A stretch of 48,016 bases of DNA, from the NCBI GenBank assembly GCA_946481335.1, contig CAMLMR010000004.1, positions 1 to 48,016 of the forward strand, in the 5' to 3' direction. The position numbers and the translations under genes were made by a program. The notes beneath the pieces are model-generated. The model was not told the DNA's origin. It ran no database searches and saw only the letters and a list, made by a program, of their open reading frames with translations. Positions 10,894 to 19,163 of this stretch are shown here, one piece after another. This stretch comes from an uncultured Lactobacillus sp. Lineage in GTDB: Bacteria; Bacillota; Bacilli; Lactobacillales; Lactobacillaceae. Within the stretch, counting starts at the first letter, position 1. Every line of letters starts with the position of its first letter.

Positions 10894-10934
10894 AAAAATA
10901 GCCATTAATTCAAAACGAATTGATGGCTATTTTT
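10894..10934 (+). terminator. Intrinsic terminator between metG and tatD
   Basis: A long stem, AAAAATAGCCATTAATTC (10894-10911) with GAATTGATGGCTATTTTT (10917-10934), encloses a 5-nt loop and ends in a T run. It overlaps an in-frame upstream ATG (10920) of tatD, one reason for choosing the later tatD start. No obvious promoter follows it, so part of the transcription may read through into tatD. Confidence 0.85.
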
Positions 10935-10952
10935 ACGATAGGAGCAAATATA

Positions 10953-11720
10953 ATGCAAATTTTTGATTCACATACGCATTTAAATGATGATGCTTTTAGA
11001 GGACAAGTACCTGAATACATTGAACACGCCAAAAAATTAGGTGTTACTAAGATGGCGATTGTTGGATCAAATCGTCAAATGAACGAAGAAGCAATTCAAC
11101 TAGCTCATCAATATGATAATCTATACGCCATCGTTGGTTGGCATCCAGAAGATGCGATGGACTATAACGATGAAGAAGAAGCAATCCTATACAAACAACT
11201 ACAAGACGACAAGGTAGTTGCATTAGGAGAAATCGGTTTAGATTACAATCAAAGTACCGCACCTAAAAAAGCACAATTTAATGTTTTTAAACGTCAAATC
11301 AAGATTGCCCAAGAATTGGATATGCCAATCTCTGTGCATAATCGTGATGCATTCGAAGATACCTACGCGATTTTAAAAGAAATGGGCGTAAACAACGGTA
11401 TCATTCATAGCTTTAATGGGGATGCCGAATGGTTGAACCAAATTATGAATCTAGGGATGTACGTCTCATACTCTGGTGTCGCCAGTTTTAAAAAGACAAA
11501 GGAAATTCATGATTCAGTCGCAAAGACACCAATCGACAGAATGCTAGTGGAAACAGATGCGCCATACTTGGCACCTGAACCATTGCGTGGACATCAAAAC
11601 GAACCAGGTTATACATTATACACTGTTGAAGCGGTGGCTCGTTTTAGAGATACCACTCCTGACAAGATTGCAGATGCTACCTATCAAAACGCACTACGAA
11701 TTTTTGGATTGGATGAATAA
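10953..11720 (+). CDS. TatD-family metal-dependent hydrolase (YabD-like)
   Basis: This 255-residue TatD/YcfH-family amidohydrolase is a predicted metal-dependent DNase. N-terminal FDSHTHLND supplies two metal-binding His, GEIGLDYN holds the bridging Glu, and ISVHNRDAFEDT, IIHSFNGD and LVETDAPYLAP supply the other ligands. ATG 10953 follows ATAGGAGC. The stop overlaps the rnmV start by one base (TAATG). The order metG-tatD-rnmV-rsmA matches Bacillus metS-yabD-rnmV-ksgA. Confidence 0.93.
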   Translation: MQIFDSHTHLNDDAFRGQVPEYIEHAKKLGVTKMAIVGSNRQMNEEAIQLAHQYDNLYAIVGWHPEDAMDYNDEEEAILYKQLQDDKVVALGEIGLDYNQSTAPKKAQFNVFKRQIKIAQELDMPISVHNRDAFEDTYAILKEMGVNNGIIHSFNGDAEWLNQIMNLGMYVSYSGVASFKKTKEIHDSVAKTPIDRMLVETDAPYLAPEPLRGHQNEPGYTLYTVEAVARFRDTTPDKIADATYQNALRIFGLDE

Positions 11721-12271
11721 TGGAAAAAATTAAAGAAGTAATCGTGGTAGAAGGCCGCGACGATACAAAGAGAATCAAACAAGCCGTGGATTGTGACACA
11801 ATCGAAACTAGGGGTTCAGCCATCGATGACAAGACACTTGCGTTGATTAAGAAACTTGATAAACAACGTGGTGTAATTGTGTTCACTGATCCGGATTTTT
11901 CTGGTGAACGAATCAGAAAGATTATCACTCAAGAAGTTCCTAACGCTAAACATGCTTTTGTGGACCGAAAAAAGTCGGTTCCAACTAAGAGCGATGGCTC
12001 ACTAGGTGTTGAACACGCCAGCGTTGAAACCATCAGAGAGGCACTAAAAAACGTTTATACAGCAGATACTGACCATGAGAGTGAAATTTCAATTGCCGAT
12101 TTAAATGCTGCAAGAGTCATTAATGATTCAGAAGCCAAAATTAGACGAACTCAATTATGTAACGAACTAAAGATTGGATATGTGAATGGTAAACAACTAT
12201 TAAAACGACTATCCATGTTTGGAATTACTAAAGACCAGTTTAATGAAGCACTAAGCCATATTAAGGAGTAA
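11720..12271 (+). CDS. rnmV: Ribonuclease M5 (5S rRNA maturation)
   Basis: This 183-residue TOPRIM nuclease cleaves 5S rRNA precursor to its mature ends, with ribosomal protein L18 as cofactor in Bacillus. TOPRIM motifs are VVEGRDDTKRIKQAV (catalytic Glu) and VFTDPDFSGERIRK (Asp-x-Asp), followed by LGVEHAS. The start is coupled to tatD (TAATG) and its stop lies 3 bases before rsmA. Confidence 0.95.
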   Translation: MEKIKEVIVVEGRDDTKRIKQAVDCDTIETRGSAIDDKTLALIKKLDKQRGVIVFTDPDFSGERIRKIITQEVPNAKHAFVDRKKSVPTKSDGSLGVEHASVETIREALKNVYTADTDHESEISIADLNAARVINDSEAKIRRTQLCNELKIGYVNGKQLLKRLSMFGITKDQFNEALSHIKE

Positions 12272-12274
12272 GAA

Positions 12275-13162
12275 ATGTCAAATAATCCAGAAATTGCTAG
12301 CCCAGCTAGAACACAAGCCATCTTAAATCGTTTCCATTTGTCAGCTAAGAAGAGTTTAGGACAAAACTTTTTAACTGATTTAAATGTCTTAACCAAGATT
12401 GTGGATGCTGCACATCTAACAGACACAGATAATGTTATTGAAATTGGACCAGGTATCGGTGGGTTAACCGAATTTCTAGCACGTAGTTCAAAACGTGTTT
12501 TAGCATTCGAAATTGACCAAAATTTATTGCCTGTATTAGATGAAACACTAAGTCCTTATGATAATGTCGAAGTGATTAATCAAGACATCCTACAAGCTAA
12601 TTTACCTGCCATTATCGAAGAAAAGTTCAACAACGAACGTCCAATCAAGGTGGTTGCCAACTTACCTTATTACATCACAACACCAATTATTTTGGACCTA
12701 CTAAAGGGAAATGCTGAATTCGACAACATTACCGTTATGATGCAAAAAGAAGTTGCCCAACGTTTAGAAGCAAAACCGGGTAGCAAGGACTACGGTTCAC
12801 TATCTGTAATCATTCAATACCTAAACGATGTTAAGTTAGCTTTTGAGGTATCAAGGAAGTCATTTATCCCAGCTCCAAATGTTGATTCAGCGATTGTGAC
12901 TTTGGACAGAAAAGAAACAATCGAAAATGAAGTATTCGATGAAAAAGCATTTGCTAGTTTTGTAAGGGGATGCTTTGCTCACCGTAGAAAGACTCTATGG
13001 AATAACCTCCAAGGGTTGTTCGGTAAGGACGCTGAAACCAAAGAAAGGGTTAAATCAGTCCTAGATGAATTTGATATACAACCAAGTATTCGACCTGAAA
13101 AACTAACTGTTGATCAATACGTCGACTTAACAAATAAATTCCATTCTATAAAATTGGTATAA
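12275..13162 (+). CDS. rsmA: 16S rRNA (adenine1518-N6/adenine1519-N6)-dimethyltransferase
   Basis: This 295-residue KsgA-type methyltransferase dimethylates the two adjacent adenines in helix 45 of 16S rRNA during 30S assembly. It shows [11 protein letters not shown] near 27-37, SAM motif [15 protein letters not shown], DxxxL-like VINQDIL, and the catalytic [10 protein letters not shown]. The length is normal. It lies 3 bases after rnmV with a TAAGGAGTA ribosome site, grouping rRNA maturation genes. Confidence 0.97.
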   Translation: MSNNPEIASPARTQAILNRFHLSAKKSLGQNFLTDLNVLTKIVDAAHLTDTDNVIEIGPGIGGLTEFLARSSKRVLAFEIDQNLLPVLDETLSPYDNVEVINQDILQANLPAIIEEKFNNERPIKVVANLPYYITTPIILDLLKGNAEFDNITVMMQKEVAQRLEAKPGSKDYGSLSVIIQYLNDVKLAFEVSRKSFIPAPNVDSAIVTLDRKETIENEVFDEKAFASFVRGCFAHRRKTLWNNLQGLFGKDAETKERVKSVLDEFDIQPSIRPEKLTVDQYVDLTNKFHSIKLV

Positions 13163-13198
13163 TATTATTTGATTATTAAAAAACACTGTGATATAATT

Positions 13199-13227
13199 TT
13201 GTTTTTTAATATTTTCCGTGGTATAAT
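13199..13227 (+). promoter_or_regulatory. veg promoter
   Basis: TTGTTT (13199-13204) and TATAAT (13222-13227) have a 17-bp spacer, with TGG before the -10 giving an extended -10. It lies 24 bases upstream of veg. A second TATAAT-like box near 13192 may be a weaker start. Confidence 0.65.
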
Positions 13228-13251
13228 ATACACACTAGAGAGGTGAATATT

Positions 13252-13503
13252 ATGCCAACCAGTTTGACTGACATTAAGAGCCACTTGGACACTCGCTTAG
13301 GCGAAAAAGTTGTTGTAACAGTTCAAGTTGGAAGAAATAAAACATTAGAACGCCATGGGATGCTAGCCGAAACATTCCCTGCAGTGTTTGTTGTTGAGTT
13401 AGAAGAAGATGAAAATCTTAAGAGAGTATCTTACAGCTACACTGATATTCTAACCAAGAACATTGAAATGGATTTTACCGACGAAGTAAGTGAAGAAGCT
13501 TAA
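13252..13503 (+). CDS. veg: Veg-family protein
   Basis: This 83-residue small protein carries the Veg family pattern SLTDIKSHLDTRLGEKVVV and HGMLAETFPAVFVVELEE, and ends SYSYTDILTKNIEM. Veg proteins influence biofilm formation in Bacillus; the molecular role is unsettled. ATG 13252 was chosen because AGAGAGGTG is the ribosome site; GTG 13243 lies within it. Own promoter and own terminator suggest a monocistronic, strongly expressed gene. The order rsmA-veg-ispE-purR is conserved in Bacilli. Confidence 0.92.
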   Translation: MPTSLTDIKSHLDTRLGEKVVVTVQVGRNKTLERHGMLAETFPAVFVVELEEDENLKRVSYSYTDILTKNIEMDFTDEVSEEA

Positions 13504-13508
13504 AACTG

Positions 13509-13537
13509 AGAGCTAATAATATTTATTAGCTCTTTTT
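13509..13537 (+). terminator. Intrinsic terminator after veg
   Basis: Arms AGAGCTAATAA (13509-13519) and TTATTAGCTCT (13523-13533) with a 3-nt loop are followed by a T run. Confidence 0.85.
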
Positions 13538-13637
13538 ATTTTGCACTTTTTACAAAATCCGAAAGTTTCACTGACTTTTCATTTTAACTTTAGTATAATG
13601 TTAATAAATAATTTAGTTAAATTGGGGGGTGTGATAC

Positions 13638-14486
13638 TTGAGAACCGTAGAGAAAGCATGCGCCAAACTTAACCTAGGCTTGGATACGCCGTATCGTCAT
13701 AAGGACGGCAAAATTGAGTGGAATATGATAATGACTTCGATTGAATTATCTGACTACGTCGAAATCGTTACCGAAAAAGGAAATGGAATTTCCGTTCACT
13801 GTAATCGTGTGTTTTTACCACAAGATCATCGCAACTTAGCATATCAAGCAGCATTTCTACTTAAAAAGAAATTTGGCATTCAACAAAAAGTTGATATCCA
13901 TATCAGAAAGAATATTCCTGTTGCTGCTGGAATGGGTGGAGGTTCATCAGATGCTGCCGCAGTTATTCGAGGACTGAATCGTCTTTGGAATTTACATATG
14001 ACTGATCAAGAGATGGCAACATTTGGATTGCAACTTGATTCTGATGTTCCTTATTGTGTATACAGTCAAACTGCAATGGTTACTGGTAAGGGTGATAACA
14101 TCGATTTAATGCCAAAACTGCCAAAAATGTATTTCGTAATTGTGAAACCCAAAGTCAGTGTTTCAACACCAGAAATCTTAAATAAGATTGATTACGATAA
14201 GCTAGAACATGTGGATGTTAATCAATTGGCAGAGGCGGTTGAAACGCAAGACTATGATCAAATCGTTTCACACATGGGAAACGTCTTAGAGCCATTATCT
14301 GCAAAGCATCATAGTGAGATTAAAAAGATAAAAGAGAAATTCGAAAAATACGGTGCTGACAGTGCGCAAATGTCTGGGACTGGACCAACAGTCTTTGGTA
14401 TCTGTAAGACAGAAAGCCAAGCAAAGCACATTTTTAATAGTATTCGTGGTTTCTGTTCAGAAGTATATATTGTAAGACCTGTATAA
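13638..14486 (+). CDS. ispE: IspE-like GHMP kinase
   Basis: This 282-residue GHMP kinase is closest to 4-diphosphocytidyl-2-C-methyl-D-erythritol kinase. The N-terminal VEKACAKLNLGLD carries the catalytic Lys, the ATP loop is PVAAGMGGGSSDAAAVIRGL, LDSDVPYCVYS carries the catalytic Asp, and the C-terminus is MSGTGPTVFGI. The substrate motif DGYHE of true IspE is replaced by KDGKIEWNMIMTS. It starts at TTG 13638 behind GGGGGGTGTG; no ATG is in a suitable place. Because the window carries mvaA and no other MEP gene, its physiological substrate may differ from CDP-methylerythritol. It has its own terminator and precedes purR as in Bacillus. Confidence 0.85.
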   Translation: MRTVEKACAKLNLGLDTPYRHKDGKIEWNMIMTSIELSDYVEIVTEKGNGISVHCNRVFLPQDHRNLAYQAAFLLKKKFGIQQKVDIHIRKNIPVAAGMGGGSSDAAAVIRGLNRLWNLHMTDQEMATFGLQLDSDVPYCVYSQTAMVTGKGDNIDLMPKLPKMYFVIVKPKVSVSTPEILNKIDYDKLEHVDVNQLAEAVETQDYDQIVSHMGNVLEPLSAKHHSEIKKIKEKFEKYGADSAQMSGTGPTVFGICKTESQAKHIFNSIRGFCSEVYIVRPV

Positions 14487-14526
14487 AAAATATCCGTTTA
14501 GGCGAAAGTTTAAACGGATATTTTTT
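14485..14526 (+). terminator. Intrinsic terminator after ispE
   Basis: Arms AAAAAATATCCGTTTA (14485-14500) and TAAACGGATATTTTTT (14511-14526) form a 16-bp stem around a 10-nt loop; the T run is part of the arm. It overlaps the ispE stop. Confidence 0.87.
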
Positions 14527-14551
14527 GATTATTTCGTTTAAAAAGTATCTT

Positions 14552-14564
14552 AAATCCGAACATT
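14552..14564 (+). promoter_or_regulatory. PurBox-like operator upstream of purR
   Basis: AAATCCGAACATT matches the PurR operator consensus AWWWCCGAACWWT at all 13 positions. It lies just upstream of an extended -10 TGATAAAAT (14566-14574) and 43 bases before the purR start. A weaker opposite-facing half, ATTTCGTTT, is at 14531-14539. Known PurR proteins bind such boxes and autoregulate. Confidence 0.65.
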
Positions 14565-14607
14565 ATGATAAAATTTAGATGTAGTTTTTACTTAATGAGG
14601 TGAAAGA

Positions 14608-15453
14608 ATGAAAGCAAAGCGTAGTGCGCGTCTAGTAGATATGACTCGCTACTTAATGGAGAATCCTAATACGGTAGTACCATTGACTTTTTTTGCAAAT
14701 CGTTATGATTCTGCTAAGTCATCTATTAGTGAAGACCTAACCATTTTACGAAAAACATTTATGGAAACAGGAACTGGTGTATTAGAAACCATTCCTGGTG
14801 CCGCTGGTGGAAGTATGTTCATGCCAGGCATCCAAAAACATGAAGCAAGTCTATTCATTGACGAAGTTCAATCAGCATTAGCTGACAATTCAAGAGTTTT
14901 ACCTGGTGGATATGTATATATGAACGATCTACTTAACCGTCCATCAATTTTAAGACAAATCGGTCGAATTATTGCGACACTATACAGTGATAAAAAGATT
15001 GACGCTGTCTTAACTGTTGCCACCAAGGGTATTCCGGTTGCACAAAGTGTTGCAACCTTATTAAACGTTCCATTTGTAATTGCTAGACATGATTCTAGAA
15101 TTACTGACGGTTCAACTATTAGTGTGAACTATATTTCTGGTTCTCAAAAGAGAATCGAAAAGATGGTTCTATCAAAACGTAGTTTGCCAGCTAATTCCAA
15201 TGTCTTAATCGTAGACGATTTCCTACGTGGTGGGGGATCAGCCGATGGACTATGTAGTCTAATCAAAGAATTTGATAGTGAAGTTGCCGGAATTGCGTTT
15301 GTTGCAGAACGTGATTACGAAGGTCAACGTAAGATTAGCGAAGATGATTACACTTCATTATTCAAGATTGATACTAATAACGGTGATATTAAAGTTGACT
15401 TAGGTAACTTTACTTACGATAACTTTAGCGACATCACCAAGGAGGAAGAATAA
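14608..15453 (+). CDS. purR: Purine operon repressor PurR
   Basis: This 281-residue regulator has an N-terminal winged-helix domain (about 1-75, [18 protein letters not shown]) and a phosphoribosyltransferase-fold domain with the PRPP-binding loop [16 protein letters not shown]. Bacillus PurR represses purine genes and is released by PRPP; in lactococci a homologue activates. The ribosome site is TGAGGTGAAAG. The PurBox-like site upstream suggests autoregulation. The stop overlaps the glmU ATG by one base (TAATG). Confidence 0.95.
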   Translation: MKAKRSARLVDMTRYLMENPNTVVPLTFFANRYDSAKSSISEDLTILRKTFMETGTGVLETIPGAAGGSMFMPGIQKHEASLFIDEVQSALADNSRVLPGGYVYMNDLLNRPSILRQIGRIIATLYSDKKIDAVLTVATKGIPVAQSVATLLNVPFVIARHDSRITDGSTISVNYISGSQKRIEKMVLSKRSLPANSNVLIVDDFLRGGGSADGLCSLIKEFDSEVAGIAFVAERDYEGQRKISEDDYTSLFKIDTNNGDIKVDLGNFTYDNFSDITKEEE

Positions 15454-16826
15454 TGTCGACTAGAAATACAATTATTTTAGCTGCCGGTAAAGGTACGCGA
15501 ATGAAGTCAAAACTATACAAAGTTTTGCATCGAGTTTGTGGTCGTACAATGGTTGATTGTGTATTAACACAAGTTGAAAAAATTCATATGGATAACATTG
15601 TTACCGTAGTTGGTTTTGGTGCAGAAGACGTTAAGACTCAACTAGGTGATAGAAGCCAATATGCGTTACAAGAAAAACAACTAGGAACAGGGGATGCAGT
15701 TAAAAAGACTGCCAATATCTTAGAAAATGTTGATGGATCAACAATGGTTGTTAGTGGTGATACTCCATTATTTACAGCTGAAACTTTTGATCACTTATTT
15801 ACTCAACACGAAGAAAGTGGTGCAGTTGCAACTGTATTAACTTCCAAAGCACCTAACCCATTCGGTTACGGTCGTGTTGTTAGAGATGATAAGGGTAACG
15901 TTAACAAGATTGTTGAACAAAAGGATGCTTCAGTTGCTGAACAAAACATCGATGAAATTAACACGGGTGTTTATGTTTTTGATAACCATGAATTATTCGA
16001 AGCCCTAAAGAAGGTTAAAAACGATAACGCTCAAGGCGAATACTACCTACCTGACGTTATTGGTATCTTCAAAGAAGAAGGTAAAAACGTTGGTGCATAC
16101 CAAATGAAGAACTTTGATGAATCAATGGGTGTAAACGATCGTATCGCTCTATCAAAGGCTAACCAAGTAATGCAACAACGTATTAACGAATACCACATGT
16201 CAAACGGTGTTACTATGCCAAATCCTAATGACACATACATTGATTTTGGTGTTGAAATTGGCCAAGACACAATCGTAGAACCTGGTGTTCACATTAGTGG
16301 TAACACTAAGATTGGTAACGATTGTAAGATTGGTGCTAACTCAGAAATTAGAGACTGCATCATTCATGACAACGTGACTGTGACATCATCATTACTTGAA
16401 GAATCAGAAATGATGACTGGTTCAAACATTGGACCATACTCACATCTACGTCCAGAAGCTAAGATTGGTGAAAATGTTCATCTTGGTAACTTTGTTGAAG
16501 TTAAGAAAGCACAAATCGACGAAGGCACTAAGGTTGGTCATTTAACTTATGTTGGTAATGCGCATCTAGGTAAGAACATTAACGTTGGTTGTGGTGTTAT
16601 TTTTGCTAACTATGATGGTAAGAACAAACATAACACTGAAGTTGGTGATGATTCATTCATCGGAAGCAATGCTAACTTGATTGCGCCATTACACATTGAT
16701 GACCATACATTTATTGCTGCTGGTTCTACAATTACTGATGACGTTAAACAATACGACATGGCGATTGCTAGACAACGTCAAACCAACAAACCAGGATATT
16801 TCAAAAAGCTTCCATACGCTGATTAA
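15453..16826 (+). CDS. glmU: Bifunctional UDP-N-acetylglucosamine pyrophosphorylase / glucosamine-1-phosphate acetyltransferase
   Basis: This 457-residue enzyme makes UDP-GlcNAc for peptidoglycan and teichoic acids. The N-terminal nucleotidyltransferase has [18 protein letters not shown] and QLGTGDAV. The C-terminal left-handed beta-helix acetyltransferase (from about 255) has hexapeptide repeats and the catalytic [20 protein letters not shown] region. It is translationally coupled to purR and followed by prs, as in Bacillus. Confidence 0.97.
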   Translation: MSTRNTIILAAGKGTRMKSKLYKVLHRVCGRTMVDCVLTQVEKIHMDNIVTVVGFGAEDVKTQLGDRSQYALQEKQLGTGDAVKKTANILENVDGSTMVVSGDTPLFTAETFDHLFTQHEESGAVATVLTSKAPNPFGYGRVVRDDKGNVNKIVEQKDASVAEQNIDEINTGVYVFDNHELFEALKKVKNDNAQGEYYLPDVIGIFKEEGKNVGAYQMKNFDESMGVNDRIALSKANQVMQQRINEYHMSNGVTMPNPNDTYIDFGVEIGQDTIVEPGVHISGNTKIGNDCKIGANSEIRDCIIHDNVTVTSSLLEESEMMTGSNIGPYSHLRPEAKIGENVHLGNFVEVKKAQIDEGTKVGHLTYVGNAHLGKNINVGCGVIFANYDGKNKHNTEVGDDSFIGSNANLIAPLHIDDHTFIAAGSTITDDVKQYDMAIARQRQTNKPGYFKKLPYAD

Positions 16827-16959
16827 GAGATAATCCAATGATATTTTATTTATTATTTGTATAATTTTTGAATGAAAAATTATCGATTATAGTGTAAAAT
16901 TAACTGTGAATTAAGAATATAGTTACGAATTATAGAATTTATTGTTAGGTGGAGGACTT

Positions 16960-17940
16960 ATGGCTGAAAGATATTCTGATCCTAAATTGAAGATTTTTGC
17001 TTTAAACTCTAACATTCCTTTGGCAGAAAAAATTGCTGATCGTGTTGGTGTTGACTTGGGTGAAACATCTGTTGATAGATTTAGCGATGGCGAAATTAGA
17101 ATTAACATTGAAGAAAGTATCCGTGGGGATAACTGTTATATCATTCAATCTACATCAGCTCCCGTTAATGATAATTTAATGGAATTAATGATTATGATTG
17201 ATGCTCTTAGACGTGCAAGTGCTAAGACGATTAATGTGGTAATCCCATATTATGGTTACGCTAGACAAGACCGTAAGGCTCGTTCTAGAGAACCAATTAC
17301 TGCAAAGCTAGTTGCTAACATGCTAGAAACTGCTGGAATTGACCGTGTAGTTGCATTGGACTTACATGCTGCTCAAATCCAAGGTTTCTTCGATGTTCCA
17401 GTTGATCACATGATGGGTGCACCATTATTAGCTGATCACTTTATTAACCACGGCTGGGACTCAAACGCAGTCGTAGTTTCACCTGACCATGGTGGTGTAG
17501 TTCGTGCCCGTGCATTGGCCGAATTCCTAAAAGCACCAATTGCCATTATCGACAAGCGTCGTCCTAAGGCAAACGTTGCTGAAATCATGAACATCATTGG
17601 TGATGTTAAGGGTAAGTCATGTTTGATGGTTGATGACATGATTGATACTGCTGGTACTATTACTTTAGGTGCTCAAGCATTGATGGATGCTGGTGCTAAG
17701 GAAGTTTACGCATGTTGTACACACCCTGTATTATCAGGTCCTGCAATTGATCGTATTCAACAATCACCAATTAAGAAGCTAGTTGTTACTGATACAATTC
17801 GTTTGCCTAAAGAAAAACAAATCGATAAGATTGAACAAATTTCAGTTGCTCCATTAATCGGTGACGCAATTAAGCGTATTAACGAAGACCGTGCCGTTAG
17901 TCCATTATTCAGCAACCGTTTCAGAAGTAACGCAGAATAA
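16960..17940 (+). CDS. prs: Ribose-phosphate pyrophosphokinase
   Basis: This 326-residue PRPP synthetase transfers pyrophosphate from ATP to ribose 5-phosphate, feeding purine, pyrimidine, His, Trp and NAD synthesis. Motifs are [16 protein letters not shown], the flexible loop [31 protein letters not shown], and the PRPP loop [15 protein letters not shown] 16960 follows AGGTGGAGGAC; a TTG at 16942 is further upstream and unlikely. The 133 bases before it are AT-rich and probably hold a promoter, though no box stood out. The stop overlaps the next gene by one base. Confidence 0.97.
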   Translation: MAERYSDPKLKIFALNSNIPLAEKIADRVGVDLGETSVDRFSDGEIRINIEESIRGDNCYIIQSTSAPVNDNLMELMIMIDALRRASAKTINVVIPYYGYARQDRKARSREPITAKLVANMLETAGIDRVVALDLHAAQIQGFFDVPVDHMMGAPLLADHFINHGWDSNAVVVSPDHGGVVRARALAEFLKAPIAIIDKRRPKANVAEIMNIIGDVKGKSCLMVDDMIDTAGTITLGAQALMDAGAKEVYACCTHPVLSGPAIDRIQQSPIKKLVVTDTIRLPKEKQIDKIEQISVAPLIGDAIKRINEDRAVSPLFSNRFRSNAE

Positions 17941-18290
17941 TGAATAGACCAAAGCGCTTAGGACTGATAATAGCGTTAGCCGGAATCGTGATTGCTTTAA
18001 TTGCAATGATGTTTAAAGTTAGTGCTATTACGATTAGTAACTACCTATTCTTGATAGGGTTATTAATCACAGTCATTGGTTTAATTGGAGTATTATCCAA
18101 GGGACATCTTTTCACTGGATGGCGTATTTTTCACCGCAAGGGTGATGACGAACGTTTTGAAAACGAAAAGATTCCGGCCAATAAAATTGGTGGCATGAAG
18201 AATGCAAAGATAGTGGTACGTCCATTTGCACAGTTAATGTTAATAATTGGAATTATCTGGATTGCGTTTGCAATCATTATCACACTATAA
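17940..18290 (+). CDS. Small membrane protein coupled to prs, function unknown
   Basis: This is a 116-residue protein with three predicted membrane segments (about 7-25, 33-53 and 97-116). Between the second and third lies a charged loop (about 60-90, WRIFHRKGDDERFENEK). The segment KGHLFTGWRIFHRKGDD resembles small Firmicutes DUF3899-like proteins, but that match is from memory and unverified. Its ATG overlaps the prs stop (TAATG), so it is translated from the prs message and may depend on prs expression. A strong terminator follows directly. I do not recognise a function. Confidence 0.75.
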   Translation: MNRPKRLGLIIALAGIVIALIAMMFKVSAITISNYLFLIGLLITVIGLIGVLSKGHLFTGWRIFHRKGDDERFENEKIPANKIGGMKNAKIVVRPFAQLMLIIGIIWIAFAIIITL

Positions 18291-18326
18291 AAAAGAACTC
18301 ACTTGATTGAAGTGAGTTCTTTTTTA
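18291..18326. terminator. Bidirectional intrinsic terminator (prs operon / HAD gene)
   Basis: Perfect 14-bp arms AAAAGAACTCACTT (18291-18304) and AAGTGAGTTCTTTT (18310-18323) surround a 5-nt loop. T run on plus and A run on minus serve the convergent transcripts. Confidence 0.9.
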
Positions 18327-18337
18327 TTTGTTAATGT

Positions 18338-19150
18338 TTATTTTAAAGCAAAGTTTCTGATGGCGTATGCGACACCGTTTTCTTTGTTGGTCTTAGTAAT
18401 CTTGTTAGCAATCTTCTTTAATTCGTCAGAAGCGTTACCCATGGCAACACCGGTGCCGGCGTAGGTAACCATGCTAATGTCGTTTCCTTGATCACCAATA
18501 GCCATTACGTTATCAGCGGTTAGACCTAAACGAGTAGCGAGCTTGCTTAGTGAAGCACCTTTTGAGGCCTTTTGGTTAACAAATTCTAGGAAAACTGGTT
18601 CACTTCTAACCATTGTTAAGTGGTCTAAGAAACTTTCAGGAATTGCTGGAATGGCCTTATCAATCACATCTGGATCAGCAATAAGCATGGCCTTAACGAT
18701 TTCTGTTTCTGAAGTGATTTCGTGTGGTTCACGAACACGAATTGGCATTCTTACTAGGTAACTTTCAGCAACACTGTATGGGCTTAAATCTCTGTTAGTA
18801 GCGTAAATGTAATCTGTAGTTTCGATTTGGAAGTTTGTGTTGACCTTGTGACTTAACTTTTCAAGTTCAATGTAGTCGTTATAGTCTAAGTCGAACTTTT
18901 CAATGATGTTAGCGTCAGCGTCTTGAACTTGAGCCCCGTTGAAAGTGATGGCATATTCATCACTACCAGAGATGTTTAGTTTCTTTAGGTATGGTTTTAC
19001 ACCAGTCAAAGGACGACCAGTACATAGTACAACTTTGATGCCATTTTTTCTAGCTTCGGTAACGGCATCGATTGTTTCTTGAGCTAAGATGTTTTCTTCG
19101 TTTAAAAGGGTACCATCGATATCAATGGCGATTAATTTGATTTCACTCAT
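18338..19150 (-). CDS. Cof-type HAD-IIB sugar-phosphate phosphatase
   Basis: This 270-residue HAD hydrolase of the Cof/YidA subfamily dephosphorylates small phosphorylated metabolites in known members. Motif I is IDIDGTLLNEE near the N-terminus, motif II is CTGRPL, the motif III Lys lies in KGASLSKLA, and motif IV is AIGDQGNDISMV. The IIB cap lies between II and III. The exact substrate cannot be inferred. The start is preceded by AGGAGGATTT, and it lies 13 bases behind the HD-domain gene in the same direction. Confidence 0.93.
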   Translation of the reverse strand: MSEIKLIAIDIDGTLLNEENILAQETIDAVTEARKNGIKVVLCTGRPLTGVKPYLKKLNISGSDEYAITFNGAQVQDADANIIEKFDLDYNDYIELEKLSHKVNTNFQIETTDYIYATNRDLSPYSVAESYLVRMPIRVREPHEITSETEIVKAMLIADPDVIDKAIPAIPESFLDHLTMVRSEPVFLEFVNQKASKGASLSKLATRLGLTADNVMAIGDQGNDISMVTYAGTGVAMGNASDELKKIANKITKTNKENGVAYAIRNFALK

Positions 19151-19163
19151 GGAGAAATCCTCC

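Noticed and set aside
13554-13568. AAAATCCGAAAGTTT upstream of ispE as a second PurBox
   Set aside because: CCGAAA instead of CCGAAC and poor flanking match; ispE has no expected link to purines. Treated as chance.
16911-16933. Possible PurBox ahead of prs (TTACGAATTATAG)
   Set aside because: Lacks the CCGAAC core; too weak to claim.
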